From Nitrospirota bacterium (GTDB taxonomy: Bacteria > Nitrospirota > Thermodesulfovibrionia > Thermodesulfovibrionales > JdFR-85), in assembly GCA_035873375.1 (NCBI GenBank), contig JAYWMQ010000025.1:1-48829 (forward strand): a stretch of 48,829 bases of DNA. Direction: 5' to 3'. Both the position numbers and the translations under genes were made by a program. This document shows, in pieces, positions 7,502 through 15,872 of this stretch (position 1 is the stretch's first letter; each line of letters opens with the position of its first letter). The notes beneath the pieces were generated by a model. It was not told where the DNA came from. It did no database searches and saw only the letters and a program-made list of their open reading frames with translations.

Positions 7502-9757
7502 TCAGTTCCCTTTGAAAACTTCTTCATAAAATCTCTCATGTTCCTTTATCATTTTTTCAAGAGAAAATGTGCTTGCAGCACGTTCTCTTGCCTTAACGCC
7601 CATTCGGACTCTCCTCTCAGGATTGTTGTAGAGTTCCAGTATAGCCTGTGAAAGGCGGTCGGAGTCATCGGGAGGTATGATAATACCTGTTTCGTTATGT
7701 ATGACAGCCTCAGCATTCCCACCAACGTCAGAGGCAATAACCGGTCTTCCTGCAGACATAGCCTCCAGAATGGCGTTAGAAAAACCCTCATTCTTGTTAG
7801 GCACAAGGCAAAAGACGTCCATCAGCGGCAGGAATCTTTCCACGTCCTCAACAAACCCCATGAACTTCACGATGTTCTTAAGAGGCCCATTACTGCAATA
7901 AGATTCAAAATAGTCTTTTGTCGGTCCAAAGCCCAGCACTAACACCTTCAGGCTTTTAATTGAAGGCAGAACCTTTTCTATTCCTTCAAAGAAAACGTGA
8001 TATGCTTTTTCCGGCCTGAAAATCGCAGAAGTTCCAACAACAAAATCACTCTCAGAATATCTTAACTTTTCTCTTATTCGTTGAACCCTGTCGACACTGT
8101 TATGGCTGAATCTCTTTATATCAACACCGTTATAAATTGTCTGTGTTTTATGCTCAGGAACTCCTTCGTTTTCATAAACCTTCCTGCCTACTGTATTGCA
8201 TACCATAATAAAACGGTCGATAAACCGGTTCATAAGCTTGTTTAAGAATATTTGCCTGGGCTTCTTAAGATCACCGGTATCCCTTCTGCTGGATATGATT
8301 TTCTGTGCTCCGGCAAGCTTCGCGACAACAACACCGAACGTGTCTGACTTGAAATGAAACGTCTGGACTATATCTATCTTGTTTTCTCTTATAAACCTCC
8401 CTAACCTGATCCCCTGTACAAGTGCCCTATGCGAATAAATTCTGCTCAGGTTAAGGTCCTTGACCGGAACCCCCTGCTTCCGGATCTCTTCATGAATTGT
8501 TCCTGGTGCACCTTCAAAAAATGATATCGCTGTGTTGAACCTCTCTTTATCGAGCAGCGTTGCAAGCCTGACAAGGTGCCTTTCAGTGCCTGCACCAGCC
8601 TTGAGTTGATCTATTATGTAGAGGACTTTTATCTTCTTTTTTTCTTCTTGCCGGCATCTCATTTTTCTGATCCTTCTATTGTGTATGAAATCCAGAAATC
8701 CTGTCATCTGGACGGAAAATACGGCTTCAGAAAAGAAACTCAAAAGTGTTGTCTTAATCTGATTGGTCACACAAGCCCTCTTGAGCAGAAACAGATCGTC
8801 CCCGGCCCTGTTTATTCCGTCTTTCAGCACACAGGCACACTTAAACCCGACATCCTCAACAATGTCTCTGATTTTCCCATTGATATCCTTATCAGAACCA
8901 TAGGGATAGGCAAATGTACTTATCTCTTTGTCGAGCCGCTCTTCCATCAACTTCTTTGAGAGCAGGATCTCTTCTCTTGCTTCCTCTATGGGTATTCGAG
9001 ACAAGGATGGATGGGTATGAGTGTGCGCACCAAAAGATATGCCCTCCTTGTTCATCTCTATAATCTCCTCCCATGACAACATTTTATTCTTTAAGTCATA
9101 ATCGGCAGCATCAACATTTAAATGTCTGAAGATAAATTCCAGAAATTTCTTCCTGTTTATGGTGCTAAGGTTCTTACTGTATTCATTGACTTCCTTAATG
9201 GCCTTCTCCTTTAAAATAGCTGTCCTCAGCGGATACTTCATGAAATTCCATTCCGATAGATCAAGTTCTCTTTTCGCGGTATTTCTAATGGCATGTGCAA
9301 CGGCATCGACAAAAGGGGGAAGGTTGCCGTTTGAAGAGCCGATCGATCCAGTGGCAAGAAATACAGTGATCGGCACTCCAAACTCTTTTACAACCGGGAA
9401 TACAGCATGATAAACACTCTTATACCCATCATCAAAGGTAATCACGACCGTTTTTCTCGGTACTTTTTTGCAGGATTCCAGCAAGTTCGCCGCATCTTCA
9501 AGTGAAATCAGGTTGTAATTATTTTTAACCAGGTATCTAACATGCCTTCTGAATATTTTCTCCGGAACCTCCAGGTTCAGATATCCCTTGTCGGCTATAT
9601 CGTGATAGGCAAGAATTTTAATTCCGGCAGATCCTTTATTCAAAATCTCACAGAGTCTTGTTACACCAGAGTAATGCAGGAATATGCATATAACCAAACG
9701 AACAAAAGATTTGAGATCCGATACAACTTTTTTCAAATAAATAATAAGTATTTTCAT
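7502..9757 (-). CDS. Fused polysaccharide deacetylase (NodB-like) and GT4 glycosyltransferase
   Basis: About 751 residues from the ATG at 9757; a GTG at 9784 directly after the upstream stop is the alternative start. The N-terminal half (about residues 45-345) is a NodB-homology deacetylase with TFDDGY (about 107-112), the metal-site motif GAHTHTHPS (about 243-251) and TFAYPYGSD. A basic linker (RRIRKMRCRQEEKKK) follows. The C-terminal half (from about 376) is a GT-B glycosyltransferase of family 4 type, with GTERH near its start and the donor-site motif NEGFSNAILEAMSAGRPVIA. The pair would remove an acetyl group from an amino sugar and add a sugar in the same pathway. A hydrophobic segment (SFVRLVICIFLHYS) near the N-terminus may tether it to the membrane. 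These activities are usually on separate proteins. The frame is continuous, with no sign of a sequencing fusion. Confidence 0.88.
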   Translation of the reverse strand: MKILIIYLKKVVSDLKSFVRLVICIFLHYSGVTRLCEILNKGSAGIKILAYHDIADKGYLNLEVPEKIFRRHVRYLVKNNYNLISLEDAANLLESCKKVPRKTVVITFDDGYKSVYHAVFPVVKEFGVPITVFLATGSIGSSNGNLPPFVDAVAHAIRNTAKRELDLSEWNFMKYPLRTAILKEKAIKEVNEYSKNLSTINRKKFLEFIFRHLNVDAADYDLKNKMLSWEEIIEMNKEGISFGAHTHTHPSLSRIPIEEAREEILLSKKLMEERLDKEISTFAYPYGSDKDINGKIRDIVEDVGFKCACVLKDGINRAGDDLFLLKRACVTNQIKTTLLSFFSEAVFSVQMTGFLDFIHNRRIRKMRCRQEEKKKIKVLYIIDQLKAGAGTERHLVRLATLLDKERFNTAISFFEGAPGTIHEEIRKQGVPVKDLNLSRIYSHRALVQGIRLGRFIRENKIDIVQTFHFKSDTFGVVVAKLAGAQKIISSRRDTGDLKKPRQIFLNKLMNRFIDRFIMVCNTVGRKVYENEGVPEHKTQTIYNGVDIKRFSHNSVDRVQRIREKLRYSESDFVVGTSAIFRPEKAYHVFFEGIEKVLPSIKSLKVLVLGFGPTKDYFESYCSNGPLKNIVKFMGFVEDVERFLPLMDVFCLVPNKNEGFSNAILEAMSAGRPVIASDVGGNAEAVIHNETGIIIPPDDSDRLSQAILELYNNPERRVRMGVKARERAASTFSLEKMIKEHERFYEEVFKGN

Positions 9758-9784
9758 CCTGGTGGTCTGAACAGAACTCTGCAC

Positions 9785-10921
9785 TTATATTAGATTAGAG
9801 ACTTTTTCTCCTGTCCTCTTCAAATAGTAACGTAGCTTATTCGGGAAGGCAGGATAGAATGTCGGCATTACACAGTTGCTGCAGATCATTATTTTGTCTC
9901 TGCGTTGCAGTCTGATAAACTCCCGGTGTTTGAAGTTACCCCAGACCTCATCAAGCCTTTTACCCTGGCAGAGGTTGCCGATAACATACTTTGGATAAAA
10001 GGGACACGGAGTGACGTCACCGTTCGGATTTATCGTAACGAGGGTGCTGCAGCCCAGGCAACGCCTGAAACCGTATTCACCACATGTGAAGGCCTCGTCA
10101 GGAGCAAAGTCAATACCCTGGAAGTTAATGTACGGGTCTGCGGCATTAATCGATTTCAGCCTGCTGATGATTTCATGAAAACGTCGGGTCTGTTGCAGGC
10201 TGAAGAGGTGGGACTTATCTTCACTTGTAACAAAATAGGGGTCTGGTCTTATCTCGTTAATTACCGAGGAGTCGATGTTATGCTGGGAAAACTCCGTTAC
10301 AAGTCTTGGATAGACTGCATCCACCGGATAGTCTTTCAAAAAATCTACTATTGATTCAAAAGACTCATAATTGATGTTGGAGAGGGTTGAACAGATAATT
10401 ATCTTCGGGTTTTCAGAGCCTTTCCTCGCATCAACCACAGATTCTATTGCCTTCTTTATTTTCTGAAAAGTCCCGCTGACCCCTCTGACCTTATCGCTTT
10501 CCAGATCAATGGCATCGAGAGAAAAGTAGATCGTATCGAGGCCGGCATTGACAAGGCCCTCTGCGGTCTCCCTGTCCATCAGGATACTGTTTGTCGGGAA
10601 ATATGTTCTAATGTCGTTTTCGGTACAGAATCTTATCATCTTGAAGATTATGTCTTTTCTCAACAGGGCATCACCGCCGAATATTTCCACTGTTTTGATT
10701 CCATAATCCCGCAATCTTTCAAGGACAATATTCCACTCTCTCCAATCCAGCTCTAAACCCTTTTCTGCATTGCGTTTCCAGATATTACATGTCTTGCACC
10801 TACTCGTGCACCTGTAAGTCAGAAACAACATGGAATCAAGTCCCCTGACTCTGAATGAACTTATCTCGCGGTTGATGTCATTTGTTAAATCTTTTGCAAT
10901 ACCGTGGAACTGTTCGATCAT
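9785..10921 (-). CDS. Radical SAM/SPASM domain enzyme
   Basis: From the ATG at 10921 it has 378 residues; that start follows an AGGGGTG stretch and is preferred to the in-frame GTG at 10930. The radical SAM cluster motif CTSRCKTC (C38, C42, C45) opens the barrel, and FGGDALLR occupies the usual GGEP-like position. The C-terminal part carries SPASM-type cysteines in CGEYGFRRCLGC, TPCPFYP and MICSNCVMP, expected to bind auxiliary iron-sulfur clusters. In polysaccharide clusters such enzymes may act on sugars or lipid carriers, but the substrate is unknown. It ends immediately next to the deacetylase-glycosyltransferase gene, indicating co-transcription. Confidence 0.85.
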   Translation of the reverse strand: MIEQFHGIAKDLTNDINREISSFRVRGLDSMLFLTYRCTSRCKTCNIWKRNAEKGLELDWREWNIVLERLRDYGIKTVEIFGGDALLRKDIIFKMIRFCTENDIRTYFPTNSILMDRETAEGLVNAGLDTIYFSLDAIDLESDKVRGVSGTFQKIKKAIESVVDARKGSENPKIIICSTLSNINYESFESIVDFLKDYPVDAVYPRLVTEFSQHNIDSSVINEIRPDPYFVTSEDKSHLFSLQQTRRFHEIISRLKSINAADPYINFQGIDFAPDEAFTCGEYGFRRCLGCSTLVTINPNGDVTPCPFYPKYVIGNLCQGKRLDEVWGNFKHREFIRLQRRDKIMICSNCVMPTFYPAFPNKLRYYLKRTGEKVSNLI

Positions 10922-10975
10922 TGTAAGCACCCCTGTAATCCTTGTGTGGGTGTATGAATCATTCCTGCAGCAAAC

Positions 10976-11848
10976 CTAACCAATTATCTTTGGGATCGGT
11001 ACACTCCCACTTTTAAGTTTGGCCAAATAGTCTCGAATCAACCCGGCTTCCAGCCGATTGTGCAATTCGCGAAAATGCTTTACAGTCGTTGCGCTATCCA
11101 GATACAACCTTCCTTTTTCAGTCTGTTTATGGCCTTCGACCGTCCCGTCTTCAACCTCTTGCAGACTCTTTATCATAAGCTGTGTCCCCAGTTTCATCAT
11201 TTTTATAAAGATAGTGATTTCGTTATCGTCTTCATCCAGCTCCGGTCGTCCCTGGTGAATTATATCCCCATCATCAATTCCAGGATTAACATAATGAATT
11301 GTAACACCAACATATTCAGGCTCATTATTATATAAAGGCCAGAAATAACATGAGCAACCTCTGTAATAAGGCGCAAGTCCGCTATGCAGATTGAGTGTGC
11401 CAAGGGGAGGCACGGATAGAAGGTTCTTCTTGAGTATTGAACAGCCACATACAGCTATTACATCCGGAGATAGCTCTTTTAATAATGATACATTTTCAGA
11501 AGAAGAAACATCCCTGATTTTTGTATAGTACACAGGACATTCGCTGTATGTATCTATAATCTTACCCTTTTCATAAAAACTCTCCATAAAAAGATCAGAA
11601 ACCCTACTTAAATATTTTTTATAATACAACGTATCTGAACAACGGCTTGCTATAGCAATTGGGGTTAACTTGTTTTTAAGTATCATCCTGGAGAACATTG
11701 AAAACTTTTCAGACAGTGGTTTTTCTCGATATTGGGGCTCAATAAAAATACCAACTACATTGAACTTATCAAGAATATGACTTGCGAAATACTTGTCCTG
11801 AATGTCAGGACTTATAATAATCGCCACTTTTAATCGTTCTCCGGTCAT
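10976..11848 (-). CDS. Formyltransferase-family protein (sugar N-formyltransferase likely)
   Basis: A 290-residue protein. The catalytic segment of the 10-formyl-tetrahydrofolate formyltransferase fold is clear: TLNLHSGLAPYYRG contains N153 and H155, and PGIDDGDIIHQ contains the third catalytic residue D192, as in the N-H-D triad of Fmt/ArnA/PurN enzymes. The N-terminal half is less conserved but begins with a Rossmann-like strand. In glycan clusters such enzymes N-formylate amino sugars on nucleotide-linked precursors. That role fits here, because the neighbouring deacetylase domain and GNAT-like protein also act on amino groups. The exact sugar is unknown. Confidence 0.8.
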   Translation of the reverse strand: MTGERLKVAIIISPDIQDKYFASHILDKFNVVGIFIEPQYREKPLSEKFSMFSRMILKNKLTPIAIASRCSDTLYYKKYLSRVSDLFMESFYEKGKIIDTYSECPVYYTKIRDVSSSENVSLLKELSPDVIAVCGCSILKKNLLSVPPLGTLNLHSGLAPYYRGCSCYFWPLYNNEPEYVGVTIHYVNPGIDDGDIIHQGRPELDEDDNEITIFIKMMKLGTQLMIKSLQEVEDGTVEGHKQTEKGRLYLDSATTVKHFRELHNRLEAGLIRDYLAKLKSGSVPIPKIIG

Positions 11849-11913
11849 TCTTCCATTTCCCGTTTGACATCAAAATGCATCGGTTTCCTGATATAGTCAA
11901 TGCACTTTGAAAA

Positions 11914-11944
11914 TCATTTCATGCAGGTATGTCTCCTGAAATGA
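11914..11944 (-). other. Small hairpin after the GNAT-like gene
   Basis: TCATTTCA at 11914-11921 pairs with TGAAATGA at 11937-11944, and AGG/CCT can extend the stem inside the loop. It lies directly after the stop of the upstream gene on the minus strand. No T-tract follows, so it is more likely an RNA-processing or spacing hairpin than a strong terminator. Confidence 0.35.
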
Positions 11945-11947
11945 CGT

Positions 11948-13063
11948 TTAGGTTCCTGTAACAGTTACCTTGTCCCTGATTCTCTTGAAAAACCTGACCG
12001 GCTTGTCTTCCAGAAAATGCAGAAACCTTGAATATACTGAATTATTAAAAACTATAAGGTTCTTATATGCCCTCACGTTGTTCGTCCATTTCTTTTTGTA
12101 CTCATCATGTATGCCACACATGTCGTATTCATGAACACCATTAACAAATAACGATCGTATTATTTCATGGTCAAGGAAACTCCCTGGTGAAAAATTTTTA
12201 TATTCACTGTTGAACTCCGAAAGCAAAGCTATATCACATCCCTTGTACTTCAGATGGTACTCATATGCAATCGGTTCTTTGCCTTTATAAACGCACCAGA
12301 TTGAAAGCCATCCCTTGTTTCGGGCCTCCTCCGAAAGCAGCCTGAAAAATCTGTTTCTATCGGGGCAGTTAATAAACGCCTTCCCTTCCCTGTATTTCCA
12401 TCCCTTCTCAGTAACAGATACGATATCATCAAATCCTTTCATGTCATTATATTCTCCGACATCAACATCACCGAGCCTCTTGATCCTGTTGCACACGTTC
12501 CTTATCGTCTTTCTATACTTACTCGAAAGACCTTTAATATACTCATCCCACTCACTCTTTATCTCGATATAGGGAGAACTCAGTCCTGGATTTACAATAT
12601 ATCTTTTTCCTGTCTGTTCAAGAACTTTCACCATTAAACTGTTTATGGTCTCGTCATGTATCATGTTCTTGAAAAATATTACATCCCACTCCTTACTATC
12701 ATTTAGCAGAAAGGAAAAAAAAGTTCCCGCCAGGTATTCATGATTTTTTTTTAATATAAATCCGCATCCAGGAGAATCATCGTTTGAGAGGAACTCGACA
12801 CCTCTTACCGGAATCCCTCTAAAACTGCTTTGACACCTCATCAGCGGAGCGATCCCTTGAATGCCGTCTCTGTCAACGGCTGCAATAATGAAAAGTCTCT
12901 TTCCCTCACCAAAGGCCTGCCACCACGAAGCAAACCATTCATGTGTCAGGAACACCCTGTCGTTTCCTGACTGTTCCAGCAAACTATTCCAGTCATGGCG
13001 CAGCTCAAGAAACTCATTAAAAGTCGTTACTGTTTTTAATTCAACATCTTGGTCATGGTTCAT
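11948..13063 (-). CDS. GNAT/FemAB-like acyltransferase (CelD/BcsL type)
   Basis: A 371-residue protein with the pattern of PF13480 (Acetyltransf_6): FLTHEWFASWWQAFG near residues 38-52, then SSPYIEIKSEWDEYIKGLSSKYRKTIRN, a central LSIWCVYKGKEPIAYEYHL, and the C-terminal SEFNSEYKNFSPGSFLDHEI. XrtA/PEP-CTERM loci usually contain a FemAB-related protein of this kind (the family named TIGR03019); whether this one belongs exactly there would need a profile search. The likely role is acylation, or aminoacyl transfer, to an amino group of the exopolysaccharide. It starts 9 nt after the DUF362 gene stop, so the two are probably coupled. Confidence 0.75.
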   Translation of the reverse strand: MNHDQDVELKTVTTFNEFLELRHDWNSLLEQSGNDRVFLTHEWFASWWQAFGEGKRLFIIAAVDRDGIQGIAPLMRCQSSFRGIPVRGVEFLSNDDSPGCGFILKKNHEYLAGTFFSFLLNDSKEWDVIFFKNMIHDETINSLMVKVLEQTGKRYIVNPGLSSPYIEIKSEWDEYIKGLSSKYRKTIRNVCNRIKRLGDVDVGEYNDMKGFDDIVSVTEKGWKYREGKAFINCPDRNRFFRLLSEEARNKGWLSIWCVYKGKEPIAYEYHLKYKGCDIALLSEFNSEYKNFSPGSFLDHEIIRSLFVNGVHEYDMCGIHDEYKKKWTNNVRAYKNLIVFNNSVYSRFLHFLEDKPVRFFKRIRDKVTVTGT

Positions 13064-13072
13064 GGGATTACT

Positions 13073-14122
13073 TCAAATGTCCACCAGATCGATTTTTTTC
13101 ATGTCATCATTGCCAAGACTATACTCCATAGCGGCCTTATGGATGAAGGCCGGTTCAGGATCAAGAGGCTTTAAAGAATGACTCTTCCTCAGGGACTCGA
13201 TCATCTGCCATCCAATGGAGTCAATAGCCACGGGATCAACTCCAAAGAGGAGCTGATTGGTTACATCTACGGTTTCCTGGTCCCGTCCGTTGAACCATTT
13301 ATATTCTGTAAAAATCGCATCCGCAAGGATCAGCCTCGTTTTCTTAACTATGAGGTCATGGGCATTAAGCATTGCAATAGAATCCTGGATCGTTGGATGA
13401 AGTCTGTCAGGAGAAGAAATCGAACCGAAATGATTCTTCATGCTTATACTTACGCCTGAGTAACCGTCGAGTGCCTTAAGTACCGGCATGTTAATCAGAT
13501 AGTCACATCCGTAAGCACCTTCACCGGCAAGGACCTTGCAGAACTTGTTACCCACAAATGGAATCGGAGCCTTGAACCAGGTTGTCCAGGAATAACCTCC
13601 GAGTTCATTGCATGTGCCGACCTTTATGCCTGTCCCCCTGTTCTTTTTAAAGCCGGCATACGCAAAGGCATTATCAGTGAGATCATATATTATAATGTTG
13701 GAAGGGGGAACTCCCCGGGCGATCAGTCCTTCCGTTACTGCCGAAACGACCTTTGCCTTTGTATATATCCCCGTCACCTGGCAATTCACCTTGATCGCGA
13801 CCTTTTTATCCGGATTGGGGATAATCTCTTCCCATGCTTCTTTTACGGTCAGCCTGTTTGTGAATTTTTTTATTCCCTCCATAACCATTTCACGCACTGC
13901 CGCACCGTCAAGATTCACATTATCTTTTCCACCGCTGCGGTCTGTGGCATCCGGGTTTGTGATACGGACGACCCTGCTTCGTTGCGGCGGATCAAACTTC
14001 CTGGCCCCGCACGAATAAATAAGGGATGTCAGACTCAATGCCAAAGGGGCAAGAAAAGCATCGGCCAGAAAATGTCTCCGGGTAAGGCCGGCCTTCTCAG
14101 CTTTGTATCTGCCGCTTGTCAT
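13073..14122 (-). CDS. Tat-exported DUF362 domain protein
   Basis: A 349-residue protein. The N-terminus carries a twin-arginine signal (LTRRHFLADAFLAPLALSL) followed by a hydrophobic stretch ending in IYSCGA, a possible but poor lipobox. The remainder matches the DUF362 (PF04015) pattern: KKVAIKVNCQ, GVPPSNIIIYD, INMPVLKALDGYSGVSISMKN and an FGVDPVAIDSIGW motif near the C-terminus. The family has no established function; Tat export suggests a folded, possibly cofactor-containing protein outside the inner membrane. No CxxCxxC ferredoxin motif is present in this member. It is the first gene after the antiterminator, separated by a gap with a hairpin. Confidence 0.8.
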   Translation of the reverse strand: MTSGRYKAEKAGLTRRHFLADAFLAPLALSLTSLIYSCGARKFDPPQRSRVVRITNPDATDRSGGKDNVNLDGAAVREMVMEGIKKFTNRLTVKEAWEEIIPNPDKKVAIKVNCQVTGIYTKAKVVSAVTEGLIARGVPPSNIIIYDLTDNAFAYAGFKKNRGTGIKVGTCNELGGYSWTTWFKAPIPFVGNKFCKVLAGEGAYGCDYLINMPVLKALDGYSGVSISMKNHFGSISSPDRLHPTIQDSIAMLNAHDLIVKKTRLILADAIFTEYKWFNGRDQETVDVTNQLLFGVDPVAIDSIGWQMIESLRKSHSLKPLDPEPAFIHKAAMEYSLGNDDMKKIDLVDI

Positions 14123-14218
14123 GGGCTGGATTCAGGCACAAAAGGCTGTCTTCAGGCAATGCTCCGCCTTCTCAGTTACATAACCTGTAATTGAGAAGTA
14201 GAAATTAAAATAGTAAGC

Positions 14219-14257
14219 TGCGGGTTTCAGGTGCTAATCTTGTAAAAACAAACCGCA
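14219..14257 (-). terminator. Possible attenuator hairpin after the antiterminator gene
   Basis: On the minus strand TGCGGTTT (complement of 14250-14257) can pair with AAACCCGCA (complement of 14219-14227) with one bulged base and a loop of about 22 nt. A moderately T-rich tract follows in the direction of transcription. It lies between the NusG/UpxY-like gene and the DUF362 gene, the place where a specialised elongation factor could act. Function is inferred only. Confidence 0.4.
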
Positions 14258-14266
14258 ACTCATGTC

Positions 14267-14776
14267 TTATGCTGCTTCAAGCTCATCGGCGTATATTTTT
14301 ACGCCCACACTTCTGCCTAAAAGATCTATATTAACATGAAACACATACTGGTCTTCCTTATTCCTGAGAACCCCCTCTGCTCCTTCAAGTGGGCCCCTTC
14401 TCACTCTCACCCTGGTTCCCTCCTTCAGGAAAGGATGGACATCAAACTCTTTTCCGCTTTGTATCAACAACTTCAGGGAATTTATTTCCTCAGGTGACAC
14501 CGGGGCCGGATAGCCCGGGTTCAATGAGATAAAGCTTACAACACCCTTTGTCTTCAGCACATTTAAAAACGCCTCCTGGTTGGCACAAATATGGACAAAG
14601 AGATAGCCTGGAAAAAGAGGAAAGTCAACAAATTTCCTCCTGTCCTTCCACTGTCTCAGCCTCTTGACTGAAGGCAGATACGACTCCACTCCCTTTTTCA
14701 AAAGCTCGTTATGGACAGCAAATTCATGTCTTGACTTCACATACAGGGCATACCAGTTAAGGCTCCCGGATTTCAT
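14267..14776 (-). CDS. NusG-family antiterminator (UpxY/RfaH-like)
   Basis: A 169-residue protein with an N-terminal NGN domain (WYALYVKSRHEFAVHNELLKKG, then FPGYLFVHI) and a C-terminal KOW motif (EGTRVRVRRGPLEGAEGVL). Size and position fit specialised NusG paralogues such as UpxY and RfaH, which let RNA polymerase read long polysaccharide operons. It lies directly upstream of the assembly genes on the same strand, between the export/regulatory block and the glycan-synthesis block. It is not the housekeeping NusG: no secE or ribosomal-protein neighbours are seen. No ops-like recognition element could be identified with confidence. Confidence 0.85.
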   Translation of the reverse strand: MKSGSLNWYALYVKSRHEFAVHNELLKKGVESYLPSVKRLRQWKDRRKFVDFPLFPGYLFVHICANQEAFLNVLKTKGVVSFISLNPGYPAPVSPEEINSLKLLIQSGKEFDVHPFLKEGTRVRVRRGPLEGAEGVLRNKEDQYVFHVNIDLLGRSVGVKIYADELEAA

Positions 14777-14865
14777 TTATTATCCTTTCTGATAAGTTAA
14801 CTATCCATTTGCCCAAACTAATAAATAACGGCAACCTACCCGGTCTTGTGCCAGGGATCAAATCC

Positions 14866-15828
14866 TTAACCCATTTTTGCCCATTCGTCCTTTCTACTTA
14901 CTTGCTTTTTTCCAGGGCCGAGCCTCTCCTGAAGTTCAGTTGTAACCTTTTTTAAGGTCTCGATATCCTTAACAATATTTTCGATCTTGCTGCTGAGGGA
15001 ATCGCTGTCCTGCCAGAACCTGTTTTCAGTCTCAAGCTCCCCGATAACCTCCTTAACAAGGTCCGGACTGATCTCCCTCGTCTCTTCAACAAAGGCTGCC
15101 AACATAAGGAAGTCACAGACTATATTGATAAGTCTCGGAATGCCTTTACTGAAGTTATAAACCGAGTCAACAGTCCCGTTTTTAAATATAACCGCATCCC
15201 TGTTGCCTGCAACTTCAAGCCTGTGAAATATGTACTCCTCTGTTTCGGCCCTCGTTATGGGATAAATATGACAACTGATGCTGATCCTCTGTCGAAGCTG
15301 ACGTAATTCAGAACGGGCGAGAACCTTTTTCAATTCAGGCTGTCCGACCAGGACTATCTGTAATAGCTTTGCATCGTCTGTTTCAAGATTAGACAACATT
15401 CTGACCTCTTCAAGCAGTTCAGGGGTCAGATTCTGAGCCTCATCAATCACAAGTATCGGGTTGTGTTTCTTGGCATACTGTTCGATCAGGAAATCATTCA
15501 GTTCTCTAAGCAGGGATATCTTGTCCTTGCCGTTTACATCCAGGCCAAAATCCTCGTTTATCAATGAGATGAGCTGCTCAGAAGATACCCTTGTGTTGAA
15601 TATTTTCGACAGTACAATATTGCTGTCCAATCCCTTTATCAGGTTCCTTATCAAGGTCGTCTTGCCGGAGCCGACCTCCCCTGTAAGGAGCATGAATCCC
15701 ACCTTCTCTGTAATGCCGTACTTGAGATATGTCAATGCCTTCCTGTGAGACCTGCTCGGAAAGAGAAAGTCAGGGCTTGGCACCAGTTCAAATGGTTTTA
15801 CTCTTAGATTATAAAATCCTTCGTACAT
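14866..15828 (-). CDS. ExeA/GspA-like AAA ATPase of XrtA-type exopolysaccharide loci
   Basis: A 320-residue protein starting MYEGFYNLRVKPFELVPSPD, the family's typical opening. Walker A TGEVGSGKTTL lies at about residues 49-59 and Walker B ILVIDEAQ at 125-132. A sensor region (LVGQPELKKVL, then LRQRIS) follows, and a predicted coiled coil closes the C-terminus. Proteins of this kind are conserved in XrtA/PEP-CTERM loci (family TIGR03015, recalled from the Haft descriptions). Unlike ExeA/GspA, it has no peptidoglycan-binding domain. The role is thought to be energy-dependent assembly or export. It lies 44 nt downstream of the beta-barrel gene. Confidence 0.85.
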   Translation of the reverse strand: MYEGFYNLRVKPFELVPSPDFLFPSRSHRKALTYLKYGITEKVGFMLLTGEVGSGKTTLIRNLIKGLDSNIVLSKIFNTRVSSEQLISLINEDFGLDVNGKDKISLLRELNDFLIEQYAKKHNPILVIDEAQNLTPELLEEVRMLSNLETDDAKLLQIVLVGQPELKKVLARSELRQLRQRISISCHIYPITRAETEEYIFHRLEVAGNRDAVIFKNGTVDSVYNFSKGIPRLINIVCDFLMLAAFVEETREISPDLVKEVIGELETENRFWQDSDSLSSKIENIVKDIETLKKVTTELQERLGPGKKQVSRKDEWAKMG

Positions 15829-15872
15829 CCCTCTCCTTTAATTTCAAGCACCAGCGCTCCATATACTTTTAC

